From a virus, in IMG/VR virus record IMGVR_UViG_3300030331_006011, positions 4,839 to 34,730 of that record: a stretch of DNA of 29,892 nucleotides; one strand, 5' to 3'. A program made the translations under genes and the position numbers. This document shows positions 14,642-23,771 of the stretch, in pieces. Every line of letters begins with the position of its first letter. The first letter of the stretch is position 1. The notes under the pieces are model-generated. The model was not told the origin of the DNA, did not search any database, and saw nothing but the letters and a program-made list of their open reading frames with translations.

Positions 14642-17600
14642 TTAGTCAGTTGTTACACCCACGGTGTCAGGTATATCAGTTGCTCCGGGGATCGACATTT
14701 GAACATCAAGTATCTTTGTAGAAGAAACAGCACATTTTTGTTTTTTATTACCTTGACTTTCAATTTTTGTGCCAGACTCTCCTGCTGGAGTAGCATCCGA
14801 CTCCAAACCTGCAACCCATTTAGCGGTGATTTTAGATTCAGCCAAGCCCTCTGCAAATCTATGTGAAGATTCTATAATCATAAAATAGCCACCAATTCCG
14901 TATTTGGACAATTCCAATTTATTGAATTTGGAAGTTTCATTACTATAGTTTGAAGTGCCGGGTGCAAAACCTCGTGGATTAATGAATATGTATGTACCCG
15001 GATATGCAGTTGAATTTAAAAATGTATCTATATTTGCATCATATACCTCTCTCAATTGTTGTAGGCCGTCAAAACCTTCCTGTTCAAATCTTAATTCTTT
15101 GAGACCCGTAACATTGGTTCTGGTTAGATCTATCTTTTTAACAATCCCATTGTTTTTACCAAGTATGTAATGAAAAATACCATTTGAAAGATCAATTTCC
15201 CTGTCACCGGCCATTAATTTTTGTGGTTGCGATCTTCCAGCATAAAAAATCATATAGTTTGTTTGTTTTAAAAAGTGTTTAGTTGGATTTGGCAAATCTC
15301 TGGAGCCCATGGTATTTAATACACCCGTTAACCCCAAACTTGGCATATTATATCTTGTTAATTTTGATTCTGGGGAACCGGCCGGGGCTTTTCGTTTAGC
15401 GTCAAAAATTTCTGCGGATATCTCATCATACTCACTTTGGCTGTAAGATGAGATATTTGAATTATACACTATTAATCTTTGTTTAACCTTGCCACCAAAG
15501 CATGCTTCACTGTTCAAAAAATTTCTTACATAGTTTTTTATAAAATCATTAACAAATGCCGATAGACTATACTCTATTCTATCTCTAGCTACAATTTTTG
15601 ATGTCATCCACTCAGCAAAATATGTTAGCGATATCGGAATATCTCCTAATGATACATTTTTGTAAACACCGGGTTTTCTAGGGTTTCTAATTTCAATCGG
15701 TCCAAGTACAACTCTTAGATTCCTATAGTTTTCTAGCATTCTTGTCAGTTTTCTTTTTTCATCTTGATATAAATTAGCTCCAATTTTGCCTTTTATTTTT
15801 TCAAGTGACTTAATATATCCATTGCTTGATAACGATGTCTCAATGTTTTCCATTATAATAGCTATAAGATCGTTGAGATAAAAATAATTTATTTGCTCTA
15901 AAGAATTAGTATCAACCTCACTGTTAATTGTTATTGCCTCTGGCACTTTAGAACTTGAGTCTGTAGTAGATGTGGCACCCTTAGCATCCTTTTTGGGATC
16001 AAGGGTGGTATCAGAAATATCATCAGTTATACCGAGAGTATTGAAAATGTCTAAACTTTCATCAGACAGCGGATCTTCAGCAAAATTTGCTAATTTTTCA
16101 TAGGGAACTTTAAAGTGATAGACTCTGCCTCTTTGTATCATTGTTTCTATGAGTGTTCTAAGCGAGTCAGCCTTTAATTGTTTAAATTTCTTTGCATCTA
16201 ATTTTTTTTCATTCTCAATTTTATCTTTTAAGCACAACTCTTCATATCTTTTAATTAATAACTTTCTTTCATAGCTTTCTGATGTTACTCTGACATCCGA
16301 AAATATGTTAAAATACGATTGATCAAAAAAATCTTCAATGTAGGATAAGTAATTTATTTTAAATTCTATTTCGCCGCCTTCCCTAAATTTAAATTCGTGA
16401 ATTGTCGGTGTTAATGCTAAAGTTGTAAAGCTATTGTTCACTGCATCTTTTATTTGTTGTCTAATTTCAGCAGCAGTTTTCTTATCTAAACCGGGAGACT
16501 TTGGAATGTGCAGATTATTTGGAAGTTCATATCCCACAACTGCTTTCAATCTAAACTTTAATTTATCAAGATTATCTATAACAGCTTTTGAACTTTTATC
16601 GGAGACAACATTTTGCTCCATTAAGGCTGTCCCAGTTTTAAGTGCCAAATCAGCATAAGAGTATTTAAAATTTTTAAATTCTCTCTCTTCTAAAAGCTCT
16701 TCAAAAGATGCAGCATATATAGTTAAACTTGCTTCTATCGATTTTTTTACAGCAAAAGGGTCGCTACCTTTAAATGTAAAGGAAAAGTCTTTTAGGCCCA
16801 CCCCAAAACCTCTTCTGTTGTTGCCTTTTAAATATTTTGTAATGTCATTTGGGGTTTTCTTTAGTCCTTTGCCAAACTCAATTTTTGACGGAAACTCAAT
16901 AGGTATTTGATTATTGTTTTCATCAACTTTGTATAGTCTAACCATTGGCTGCAATTGAGATAAAACTGAGTTTGGCATATTAAACAACTGAGCCGTACTT
17001 TTTTGTTGTGTCAATCTATTAATGAAACCAAATGGTTGAGTTTCAACTTGCAACGGCCGATTAAAACCGCTTGATTTTCCCTCTTCGTATGGCAGCTTAG
17101 TTAGCTCATCCATAAATTTTCTTTTTATGTCTATTATCTCATATATGTTTTGTAACATAAAACATTGTTCTTTAAAAGTTGTACTGACTTGTTTTATTGT
17201 TAATGAATTCAGGCTGGTGTCGCCTCTTATATCTGATTTTGAAGCTTCAAGTTCCGCTACTCTACTCGCCTCTAAACGATTTCGATCGAGTCGGTCTATT
17301 GTGTCGAGCTTCTCTTGAACGGCATCGAGATCTTTTTGAATCGCCTTTTGATACTTATCAGACAATTCTAGTAATTTTGCTGACTCGTTTCTGAGTGCTA
17401 AGTTTGAGTTTACTAATGCCTCAAGAGCCTTGGTTTTTTCCGAATTAGGATCTAAAGCTTTTTCATTTCGATATTGTGCCGAAAGTTGATCATTATTGGC
17501 AAGATTGCCTTGAATTTCAGGTATAATATTATTAACTAAAGCATCCAAATTTCCGTCATTGATTGCTTCTTGTAAGACACTCTCATTAGTGTTTTGCAAG

Positions 17601-17800
17601 CCAACAATAGTAGAATCGGTAGCAAGTTCGGAGTCAATTTCAGATAGTCTTGTTAGATTATCGTTATTATTAGCAAGAATGCTGGATAAATTTGCTGATT
17701 TGCTTATAAAAGATCCGTAATTACTCTCAATCCATGTTCTTCTATTAATATGTTTTTCATCAGCATATTTTTCTAATAATTGTTCTTTAGTTATCGCCAT
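14642..17800 (-). CDS. large baseplate hub-like structural protein
   Basis: A 1052-residue protein. Residues about 30-230 are rich in Asn, Asp, Leu and Lys heptad-like stretches and may form coiled coils. A Ser/Thr/Asp-rich linker lies near 590-640. The C-terminal quarter looks like a tail-hub (gp27/GPD-like) fold: NGIFHYILGKNNGIVKKIDL, then SRTN-like and RFEQEG segments, and near the end GGYFMIIESSHRFAEG and ITAKWVAGLESD, the typical close of hub domains. The gene lies directly after the LysM wedge-like protein. I infer it forms the central hub below the tube, but it is much larger than T4 gp27 (391 residues), so it could be a fusion with other baseplate functions. Confidence 0.6.
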   Translation of the reverse strand: MAITKEQLLEKYADEKHINRRTWIESNYGSFISKSANLSSILANNNDNLTRLSEIDSELATDSTIVGLQNTNESVLQEAINDGNLDALVNNIIPEIQGNLANNDQLSAQYRNEKALDPNSEKTKALEALVNSNLALRNESAKLLELSDKYQKAIQKDLDAVQEKLDTIDRLDRNRLEASRVAELEASKSDIRGDTSLNSLTIKQVSTTFKEQCFMLQNIYEIIDIKRKFMDELTKLPYEEGKSSGFNRPLQVETQPFGFINRLTQQKSTAQLFNMPNSVLSQLQPMVRLYKVDENNNQIPIEFPSKIEFGKGLKKTPNDITKYLKGNNRRGFGVGLKDFSFTFKGSDPFAVKKSIEASLTIYAASFEELLEEREFKNFKYSYADLALKTGTALMEQNVVSDKSSKAVIDNLDKLKFRLKAVVGYELPNNLHIPKSPGLDKKTAAEIRQQIKDAVNNSFTTLALTPTIHEFKFREGGEIEFKINYLSYIEDFFDQSYFNIFSDVRVTSESYERKLLIKRYEELCLKDKIENEKKLDAKKFKQLKADSLRTLIETMIQRGRVYHFKVPYEKLANFAEDPLSDESLDIFNTLGITDDISDTTLDPKKDAKGATSTTDSSSKVPEAITINSEVDTNSLEQINYFYLNDLIAIIMENIETSLSSNGYIKSLEKIKGKIGANLYQDEKRKLTRMLENYRNLRVVLGPIEIRNPRKPGVYKNVSLGDIPISLTYFAEWMTSKIVARDRIEYSLSAFVNDFIKNYVRNFLNSEACFGGKVKQRLIVYNSNISSYSQSEYDEISAEIFDAKRKAPAGSPESKLTRYNMPSLGLTGVLNTMGSRDLPNPTKHFLKQTNYMIFYAGRSQPQKLMAGDREIDLSNGIFHYILGKNNGIVKKIDLTRTNVTGLKELRFEQEGFDGLQQLREVYDANIDTFLNSTAYPGTYIFINPRGFAPGTSNYSNETSKFNKLELSKYGIGGYFMIIESSHRFAEGLAESKITAKWVAGLESDATPAGESGTKIESQGNKKQKCAVSSTKILDVQMSIPGATDIPDTVGVTTD

Positions 17801-17802
17801 GT

Positions 17803-18141
17803 TTATAATCCGTATGCTTCAATAACTTGTTCTATATTCAATGGTATTGTTATGAGATCACCCGGGAAAAAATCAGCTTCTGTTGGGCGGCCGTTATACC
17901 AAGCAATAATCCACCAAAGTGTAACATCATTGTAATACTGATCCGCGAGTTTGTAAAGCCTGTCACCTACGGTGTATATGATCTGTGTGGAGTCAATGTT
18001 AATACGATCGGACACGGTAGGGTGTCTTAAGATTGGTGTCTCAAACTGTCTAATGTTTTTTAGATTATTACGAGTTTGTCGCAACCTTCTGTAATACTCG
18101 TTTGAGTTATTTAAAATTTTATGTTTGTTGTAACGGCTCAT
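17803..18141 (-). CDS. gp53: baseplate wedge protein with LysM-like domain, T4 gp53-like
   Basis: A 112-residue protein. The N-terminus (about 1-40) is basic and helical. Residues about 54-101 form a LysM-like unit: IIYTVGDRLYKLADQYYNDVT, then WWIIAWYNGRP and FFPGDLITIPL. In T4, gp53 carries a LysM-like domain and holds adjacent wedges together; short LysM tail proteins have the same place in other contractile tails. The neighbours (tube initiator before, hub-like protein after) fit a baseplate role. It is shorter than T4 gp53 (196 residues). Confidence 0.75.
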   Translation of the reverse strand: MSRYNKHKILNNSNEYYRRLRQTRNNLKNIRQFETPILRHPTVSDRINIDSTQIIYTVGDRLYKLADQYYNDVTLWWIIAWYNGRPTEADFFPGDLITIPLNIEQVIEAYGL

Positions 18142-18152
18142 AATTTATTTTC

Positions 18153-19325
18153 CTAACTAACAAATTCGTCAAGATTTTTGAATTCAACTTTTCCTTTATC
18201 ATCTGGGTTTGATACCCCGTTGCGCGCATCCTCAAGATAATCTCTTTTTGCTTGTTGCCTTTCATTCAATTCACCTTTTTTATTAAGCCTGTTCAATCTT
18301 TTTTCGTCTTTTTTGAATCTGGCTCTTCCACCAAAAGTTCCGTATCTTGCTTTGGCATTAGCAATGTCCTGCTCTCTTTCTTCTTTTTTGTCGCGTTTGG
18401 CTTGTCTTCTGTTGGTCTCTTGTTCAAAGGTATTAATCCTTGATATCGCATCCATGTCAACCTCGCCTTCCAGCTTAACACCATAGGGAAATCCCTTGTT
18501 TGTGAAACTATCATTTTGCCAACCAAGTGTGTCCTCATGAATAACATCAAAGGAAAGATTAATTTCAATTAATTTAGGTAAAACAGTGTTTTTATCAACA
18601 TACAAAACTCCAATATCATGATTTTCAAGATTATGCACAATTGTCATGCTTTTAATTACACCAAGTGCACCCCTAGATGAATCGGAATTAGATTTGTATT
18701 GTTTTAATCCCGATGCTGTAAAGCCCGAATCTCCTAAGTCTGCTTCATTTTTTTCACCGTCGTTAGAAATATTAGTTAACAAATTCATCACCTTTAGTCT
18801 GACTAGCGGAGTTTGAGAAATGGTAAGTGCATCGATGGTGTTTGCAGACCCTAAGTCTGTATAATTAGGGTAAACAAATTGAGCTAGTGTTTGAGCTTTG
18901 CCAAGATTTTCATAAGCTTCACTAACAGAAGCTGCTGGTACCTTCCAGTTTAAACTAATATTTCTGGTTGTATTTTTAAATGTGTAAATTGGATCTGTTC
19001 TTCCAAAAACAGTTTCTTCGGTATATGAGGGTGCTAAGGAATCTGAGAATGTTGTAATGAATGCTTTAAAATAAACATCTTCGCCACTTGGGACATGTTG
19101 AAATGAAATGACAGCCTCATGATTATTAGCAATACTATCAGTGGCAGCATAATATGCAGGATAATTTTTATTTTTAATTTCGCCGTTAGGTCCGAGACCT
19201 TGGTTCGAGTCAGTTAGTCTTCTAAATCGATCAGCTTCTAGTACTGCATTGTCGTCAATATCATTTTCAAATATCGTTACTTCATATCTTTGATTATTAA
19301 ATCTTGATTTTGGATCTTTTGCCAT
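18153..19325 (-). CDS. baseplate tail-tube initiator/cap protein, T4 gp48/gp54-like
   Basis: A 390-residue protein. SFQHVPSGEDVYFKAFITTFSDSLAPSY (residues about 74-101) and VFGRTDPIYTFKNTTRNISLNW, followed by LGKAQTLAQFVYPNY, are tube-fold segments related to gp48/gp54, which seat the tail tube on the baseplate. A highly charged tail (about 310-390) is rich in Lys, Arg, Asp and Glu and may be helical or disordered. The gene follows the tape measure, as gp48 and gp54 follow gp29 in T4. AGGAG is ten bases before the ATG. Which of gp48 or gp54 it matches cannot be settled by eye; only one such gene is seen here. Confidence 0.72.
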   Translation of the reverse strand: MAKDPKSRFNNQRYEVTIFENDIDDNAVLEADRFRRLTDSNQGLGPNGEIKNKNYPAYYAATDSIANNHEAVISFQHVPSGEDVYFKAFITTFSDSLAPSYTEETVFGRTDPIYTFKNTTRNISLNWKVPAASVSEAYENLGKAQTLAQFVYPNYTDLGSANTIDALTISQTPLVRLKVMNLLTNISNDGEKNEADLGDSGFTASGLKQYKSNSDSSRGALGVIKSMTIVHNLENHDIGVLYVDKNTVLPKLIEINLSFDVIHEDTLGWQNDSFTNKGFPYGVKLEGEVDMDAISRINTFEQETNRRQAKRDKKEEREQDIANAKARYGTFGGRARFKKDEKRLNRLNKKGELNERQQAKRDYLEDARNGVSNPDDKGKVEFKNLDEFVS

Positions 19326-19338
19326 AACCTATATACTC

Positions 19339-21906
19339 CTATTTTCTTTTTCTCATTGCCTGAGAAACTTCTGTACCAACAACATTCTTGATGTATGTTC
19401 TAAACTGTTCACCTTCAACAACTAAGTTTACATTCATTTCTGGCTGGAATGTTACATTGCTTTCCATTTCCCCATCGGCTCTAACAAAACTACCTGCTAC
19501 AGCGGCTGTTTGTGCGAATGCCAGCGAAGCACCGGATGGAACTTTTGCCATAGCGGATGCGATGGCTTCAATTTCTGCTCTCACTAATTTTAGTCCCGCA
19601 GTATTATCAATTAAATTAGTTAAATTTGTTGTAAAATCAGCCAGTGGTTGAGCGTTTATATCAGACATGGCTAAACTCAAACCCGTTATTCCGATAACTA
19701 CCAGAGCAAGTCCCGGTGCGGCGAGCAAACTAAGCGTCCCAAGAGTCAAGACAGCCCCAGTGAGCACTGTAATAGCTGAAGCCATTGACATTATACCAGT
19801 CGATTGATCTCCTAAGCCTGCAAACGATTGAACCATAAAAGACATGCCAACTGCTGCGAGGGCAACAGCAGCACCAATTGCTAATAGGGCACCTGCGAGA
19901 CCGGTCGCCGGTACGGCTGCAGCAAATGCAACTTTAGCAAATACTGCAAGCCCAATCCCAAGTATTGCTATACCAGCAACAGCACCTATAATTTGATCAC
20001 CTGTAAGTTCACCAAATGCTTCTACTAAGAATGACACACCAAATGCCGCCATTGCAACAGATGCACCAATGGCAAGGATTGGGCCCGTCATTCTTGCAAG
20101 GTTTTGAGCAGCATCACCAGATGCCTCGCCCATTGCTGTAATGGCTTCGGCTGCATCTTCACCAACATCTGCCAATGCTCCGGCTGCATCTGCTTGTGCT
20201 TTAAAACCGCGGGCCGCGGCTTCTGGAGCGGCTGCATTAGCGGCATTGCCAAAAATCGCACCAAATACAGATTTTAAAACACCACTTTTTTTAGCGGCAG
20301 CACCGGTGACTGCATTGACACCCGCTATGCCAGCTCTTAATTTTTGGAACTGAAAAAAGGCTTTTGCCAAGCCTGCACCCGCTAAAGCAATTGTCAGTGC
20401 TTTTATGTTTTCGATAAAGAATATAACAATTTTTGAGATCCCCATGATGGTCGATTTCAAAGCATCCATAAATATATCGTCTTCGGTTAATTCTTCAGCT
20501 AATTCTCGCAAACTAACAATAACTGGTTGAAGCACAGGCACTAATGCGGCTAAGGTTGCTTTAAGTTCTTCTTGAATACTCTGGTTTGCTTTAGTTCTTT
20601 CTGCTAATTTTGCAAAATCGTCAGATGACATTTGTGTTGCACCAGCTAAATCTTCAAAATTACCGCTCATTAATTTTGCTAAGTCACCAACATTATCTAA
20701 GCCGGCAGCATCTGTAAAGAATTTTCTTTGGTAGTAGGACATGTCGTCAAAGGATAGACCCGTATCTAAAATAGAGTCTCTAATCATCTGAAACCTTTCA
20801 GCGGGATCAGTAGCCATCATTAGGTCCATGGCATTAACAAAGTTTCCACCTAGTGCTGCATTTAATTTACCTGCTTGTGTGGCTGCTCCCTCAAAGGTGT
20901 CAAACTTATCTGTAATCTGCATCAGCTTGTTAATTTCAATTCCTGTGACCTTAGAGGCAATAGCCAAGTCTTTGAATGCCCTAGGGCCATCAGAACCTAG
21001 CTTGGCGATAGATTCACCAATACCGGCAAAATCAGATGCAATTTGTTGAGGAGTTCGGCCGATTATCGTTCCGAAGTCAGCCAAATCTCTTGCGGTAGCT
21101 GCTGCGGCCTCTCCGGTTTGATTAAAGAACTTTGTTGTGTTTTCTATTCCAACGGAAAAATCTCTGTTAGATACACCAAGTTTTTCGAGAGTGGCGGCTG
21201 TGGCGGTAAGTTCTGTTCTTAAAGATGTATTAGCGGAAGAAAAACCAGTGTATGTTTTAAACAACGATTCAAACGATCTTTGCTGGTCCTCAACACTTAC
21301 ACCAAGTCTTGCCATTTCTTGTGTGTTTGCGAACACCGCATCGGCCATTTCTCTGTTAATGCCTAAGTTTTTCATGAGTTTAGATGAAGATTCATCAACA
21401 TCAAATGCAAGCTTAATCATTGTGTTGGCAAGACCACCAATTGCACCAATTGCAACTCCAGAAGCAGCACGTATGTCCATCAGGTTGCCACCAAGTTTAT
21501 AAACTCGTGCCATTAAGTCTACTGTGACAATTTCATGACGGCCGTAGACTTCAGTAAGCTTCATCATTTCAGCAGCAGTTTTCTTAGCTGCTCTTGACAT
21601 GTTTTCTTGCTCTCTTACTTGAAGTTCTAAGCTACCAACCAGAGCATCAGAAGCTTCTAGTTGGCCCCTCATAGCATCAGTCATATTTTCACCCGCTTGT
21701 TGGGCTTCAAGTTTTAATGCAGCATTCGCCCTTCTTGCCTCGTCTAGTTCCTCGCGAGTTTTATTAATACGAGTGTCCATCATCATGCCAAAGAAAGTTT
21801 CGTTATCTCGCAAAATATCACGATAGTCTTTCATTTCTTCGTTGATACCTTCAAGTAGCTTTTTAAATTCTCTTAAAGTTTGTGGATCAAAATTATCTTG
21901 AGACAT
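19339..21906 (-). CDS. tail tape measure protein
   Basis: An 855-residue protein setting tail length and passing through the tube lumen. The N-terminal 130 residues are charged and helical (coiled coil). A middle region includes GLANTMIKLAFDVDESSSKLMKNLG and TPQQIASDFAGIGES, typical of tape measures that resemble minor tail proteins. Hydrophobic segments rich in Ala and Gly lie at about 480-515 and 605-745, likely to enter the host membrane during DNA entry. The gene sits between the tail chaperones and the tube initiator, the standard place. AGGA precedes the ATG. An intrinsic terminator lies just upstream, so expression is probably lower than that of sheath and tube. Confidence 0.9.
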   Translation of the reverse strand: MSQDNFDPQTLREFKKLLEGINEEMKDYRDILRDNETFFGMMMDTRINKTREELDEARRANAALKLEAQQAGENMTDAMRGQLEASDALVGSLELQVREQENMSRAAKKTAAEMMKLTEVYGRHEIVTVDLMARVYKLGGNLMDIRAASGVAIGAIGGLANTMIKLAFDVDESSSKLMKNLGINREMADAVFANTQEMARLGVSVEDQQRSFESLFKTYTGFSSANTSLRTELTATAATLEKLGVSNRDFSVGIENTTKFFNQTGEAAAATARDLADFGTIIGRTPQQIASDFAGIGESIAKLGSDGPRAFKDLAIASKVTGIEINKLMQITDKFDTFEGAATQAGKLNAALGGNFVNAMDLMMATDPAERFQMIRDSILDTGLSFDDMSYYQRKFFTDAAGLDNVGDLAKLMSGNFEDLAGATQMSSDDFAKLAERTKANQSIQEELKATLAALVPVLQPVIVSLRELAEELTEDDIFMDALKSTIMGISKIVIFFIENIKALTIALAGAGLAKAFFQFQKLRAGIAGVNAVTGAAAKKSGVLKSVFGAIFGNAANAAAPEAAARGFKAQADAAGALADVGEDAAEAITAMGEASGDAAQNLARMTGPILAIGASVAMAAFGVSFLVEAFGELTGDQIIGAVAGIAILGIGLAVFAKVAFAAAVPATGLAGALLAIGAAVALAAVGMSFMVQSFAGLGDQSTGIMSMASAITVLTGAVLTLGTLSLLAAPGLALVVIGITGLSLAMSDINAQPLADFTTNLTNLIDNTAGLKLVRAEIEAIASAMAKVPSGASLAFAQTAAVAGSFVRADGEMESNVTFQPEMNVNLVVEGEQFRTYIKNVVGTEVSQAMRKRK

Positions 21907-21938
21907 AATAGTTTCCTGCTTAATTAATTAGTTGCAAC

Positions 21939-21964
21939 AAAAAAAGACAGGGATTAACCCTGTC
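21939..21964 (-). terminator. intrinsic terminator between tail chaperone and tape measure genes
   Basis: On the minus strand GACAGGG (21964-21958), loop TTAAT, CCCTGTC (21952-21946), then seven T (21945-21939). The stem is seven perfect pairs. The stop codon of the chaperone extension ORF lies in the hairpin. Partial termination here would limit tape measure transcript relative to sheath and tube. Confidence 0.88.
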
Positions 21965-22196
21965 CGTATTTTTTGCTATAGCTTGATGGCATTGGCGGTG
22001 AATTGTTCGATGTTAGTGTTTGAGAACCACCACGAGATTTGCTTGCATTTTCAATAGCTTCCTTCTCGTCATTTAACTGTTTTGAAAGTCTTTGCACAAA
22101 CCATTTTCTAAGACCAACAGGTAAATTGTAAGCTTCGGAGAAAGACCATCCACCAGCATATTTCAAAAAGAAAAATTGCTCGTAGATGTTCTCCAT
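21954..22196 (-). CDS. tail assembly chaperone extension (probably made by frameshift from the preceding gene)
   Basis: The ORF is open from upstream of 22277, overlapping the end of the gp26-family gene in the +1 (equivalently -2) frame. The first plausible internal ATG is at 22196 (80 residues, MENIYEQFFFLKYAGGWSF), but no Shine-Dalgarno sequence precedes it. The protein-like sequence actually begins upstream at GLTDEYMENIYE, immediately after a run of seven U, which suggests that it is normally read as the C-terminal part of a fusion of about 374 residues. The C-terminus is Ser, Gly and Pro-rich. T4 gp26 and gp51 have the same relative order; the lambda gpG/gpGT pair is the classical model of frameshifted tail chaperones. 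Confidence 0.65.
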   Translation of the reverse strand: MENIYEQFFFLKYAGGWSFSEAYNLPVGLRKWFVQRLSKQLNDEKEAIENASKSRGGSQTLTSNNSPPMPSSYSKKYGQG

Positions 22197-22200
22197 GTAT

Positions 22201-23079
22201 TCATCGGTCAGGCCAAAAAAAGTCCGCAGTAAGCGGCACCTCCAGTGCCGACTCAAAGCCACAATTAGTACACTCAAAGTCTTGAGTCATATCGATGTTA
22301 GGCACAGTTGCCCTGTAGGCTTGGCGAAGGTATCTAGCATCAAGCGATGGAAGGTTGTCTACAACATAGTTAATGGCCTCTGATGTAGTATTTCCATTAA
22401 CTGAGACAATGATGTTTTTGAGTTGTCTCGTGACTCCCTTTTCATACGAGCCTTTGGTCTTCTTATCAAGCTCTAAGCCAGCGGCCATGTCTTTCTCATC
22501 CTTGCCGGTTAACACCTTAAAGCCTACCAAAAGTTCTGACCTTGGCAATCGAACAGTGTAAGTTCCGTCTTCTTGTAAGTCAACTAAGCCATCAAATTCG
22601 CTATCAGTAGAAGATGTATCAACAAATGAAATATCATTTAGATCAAAAGAGTATTCTTGCTGAGTAGTACAACTAGGACAAGTAACTTGTGTGGCATATT
22701 CTGAACCGTATGCTGAAATTCTAGCAGCAATAATAATTGCATTTCTATCACCGACAAGCAAGGTCTCAGGATCGATAGACTTGTTGGTAATAATACTTGA
22801 GATAACTCGTTCAAGAGCCACTCCCTTCTTTAACAAGCTGCGAGAAGTCAACATGTCTTCTTCCTTCGCTGTCATTTGCTTGATTTCAATTGTTTCTTGG
22901 CCACATAAGGGATGGCCAGCGGGGTACAAAGCACCTCCTGATGGCAATTCTACAAACTCTGTTGGAACTACAAAACTAAAATCATTTGAGTTTTGTTGGG
23001 TAACTTGCTGTGGCGGGGTAGTGTCTTGTTGTTCCGTTGCACCACCACCGCCCATTAAGCGATCACTATTTCTAGACAA
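22201..23079 (-). CDS. gp26-family baseplate/tail assembly protein (PF12322-like) with zinc-finger cysteines
   Basis: A 292-residue protein starting at a TTG with GAGG six bases upstream; no ATG is available nearby. After a Gln/Thr-rich leader (1-32) comes VPTEFVELPSGGALYPAGHPL (39-58) and EIKQMTAKEEDMLTSRSLLKKG (65-86), the hallmark of the T4 gp26 family. Two CxxC pairs (Cys134/Cys137 and Cys270/Cys273) likely bind one zinc ion. The last codons are GAC TTT TTT TGG, a seven-U run fifteen bases before the stop, the likely site of frameshifting into the following ORF. Its position between the tube and tape measure genes is that of tail assembly chaperones, which bind the tape measure before tube polymerisation. 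Confidence 0.82.
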   Translation of the reverse strand: MSRNSDRLMGGGGATEQQDTTPPQQVTQQNSNDFSFVVPTEFVELPSGGALYPAGHPLCGQETIEIKQMTAKEEDMLTSRSLLKKGVALERVISSIITNKSIDPETLLVGDRNAIIIAARISAYGSEYATQVTCPSCTTQQEYSFDLNDISFVDTSSTDSEFDGLVDLQEDGTYTVRLPRSELLVGFKVLTGKDEKDMAAGLELDKKTKGSYEKGVTRQLKNIIVSVNGNTTSEAINYVVDNLPSLDARYLRQAYRATVPNIDMTQDFECTNCGFESALEVPLTADFFWPDR

Positions 23080-23133
23080 TATACACCTCGTTTTTTCTAG
23101 ATAAATTTATTATAACATATATAAGATTCTTTT

Positions 23134-23152
23134 AGAGGAATTTTTATCCTCT
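23134..23152 (-). repeat. hairpin at the end of the tail tube gene
   Basis: AGAGGA (23152-23147 on the minus strand) pairs with TCCTCT (23139-23134) around the loop TAAAAAT, which includes the tube stop codon. It is followed by AAAAG and not by a U-run, so it is not a standard terminator. It may protect the abundant tube mRNA from 3' decay. Confidence 0.4.
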
Positions 23153-23743
23153 GAAGAATTCTTTCTGTTGATTTCCACCGGTAGCTGCGGAGCCCTTAGC
23201 ACCCTCACCGTCAGTTTCAACACGAGCCCAGTCGTAAGCAATGTCCAAGGACATTTCAACTAATCCTTCGCCACTTTCATATTGGAGTGCACCGTAATCA
23301 ACCTTGGTAATAAATGCATTCCAGAGAGTCCACTTTTCAATTTCATTTCCGTCGCCGTCGAGTTGCGAAATATAAACTGTTCCAAGTGCACCGGCGGATC
23401 TAGCTTTAGACATCGAACCAAGATCATTCGGATCTGTGGGTGGGGAGTATCCTGAAAGTTCAACAATGTCAGACAATGTAGCGGACATGTCGGGATCTCG
23501 CGGATCAACAAGAGTCATACTAATAGGAGCCCAAGTGACTCCACCGGGATAGTAAAACTTGTGGTTAAGATAAACATGCTCACCAGTTGAAATCTCAAAC
23601 GAAGGCTTGTTTACTGTTTTGGCATACCACATAAGTGATCCGCCCGTATCTGCATCGATACCTGTAATCTCTACTTTAAATCTAAATTGTCTCTTTGGAT
23701 CTTTCAGGTTTCCTGAGCGATAATCATCTGACCAGAATGGCAT
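23144..23743 (-). CDS. gp19: tail tube protein, T4 gp19-like
   Basis: A 199-residue protein, compared with 163 in T4 gp19. It opens with DDYRSGNLKDPKRQFRFKVEI, and then WYAKTVNKPSFEI, LNHKFYYPGGVTWAPISMTLVDP and WNAFITKVDYGALQYESGEG, the standard tube fold segments. It ends in a Gly/Ala-rich tail. It polymerises as hexamer rings inside the sheath. The gene directly follows the sheath gene, as in T4, and has its own promoter in the overlap and an AAGGAG ribosome binding site, fitting the need for more than a hundred copies per virion. Confidence 0.95.
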   Translation of the reverse strand: MPFWSDDYRSGNLKDPKRQFRFKVEITGIDADTGGSLMWYAKTVNKPSFEISTGEHVYLNHKFYYPGGVTWAPISMTLVDPRDPDMSATLSDIVELSGYSPPTDPNDLGSMSKARSAGALGTVYISQLDGDGNEIEKWTLWNAFITKVDYGALQYESGEGLVEMSLDIAYDWARVETDGEGAKGSAATGGNQQKEFFRG

Positions 23744-23771
23744 TTTTTGGGTTCTCCTTGTATATTTTTAA

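Noticed and set aside
18144-18172. TTGACG, 17 bases, AATAAA before the LysM protein gene
   Set aside because: The -10 lacks both the first and last T of the consensus, and the TTGAC is explained by Leu-Asp codons of the preceding gene.
22691-23104. 137-codon open frame on the plus strand
   Set aside because: Antisense to the gp26-like gene, which has clear family motifs; all supported genes in the window are on the minus strand.
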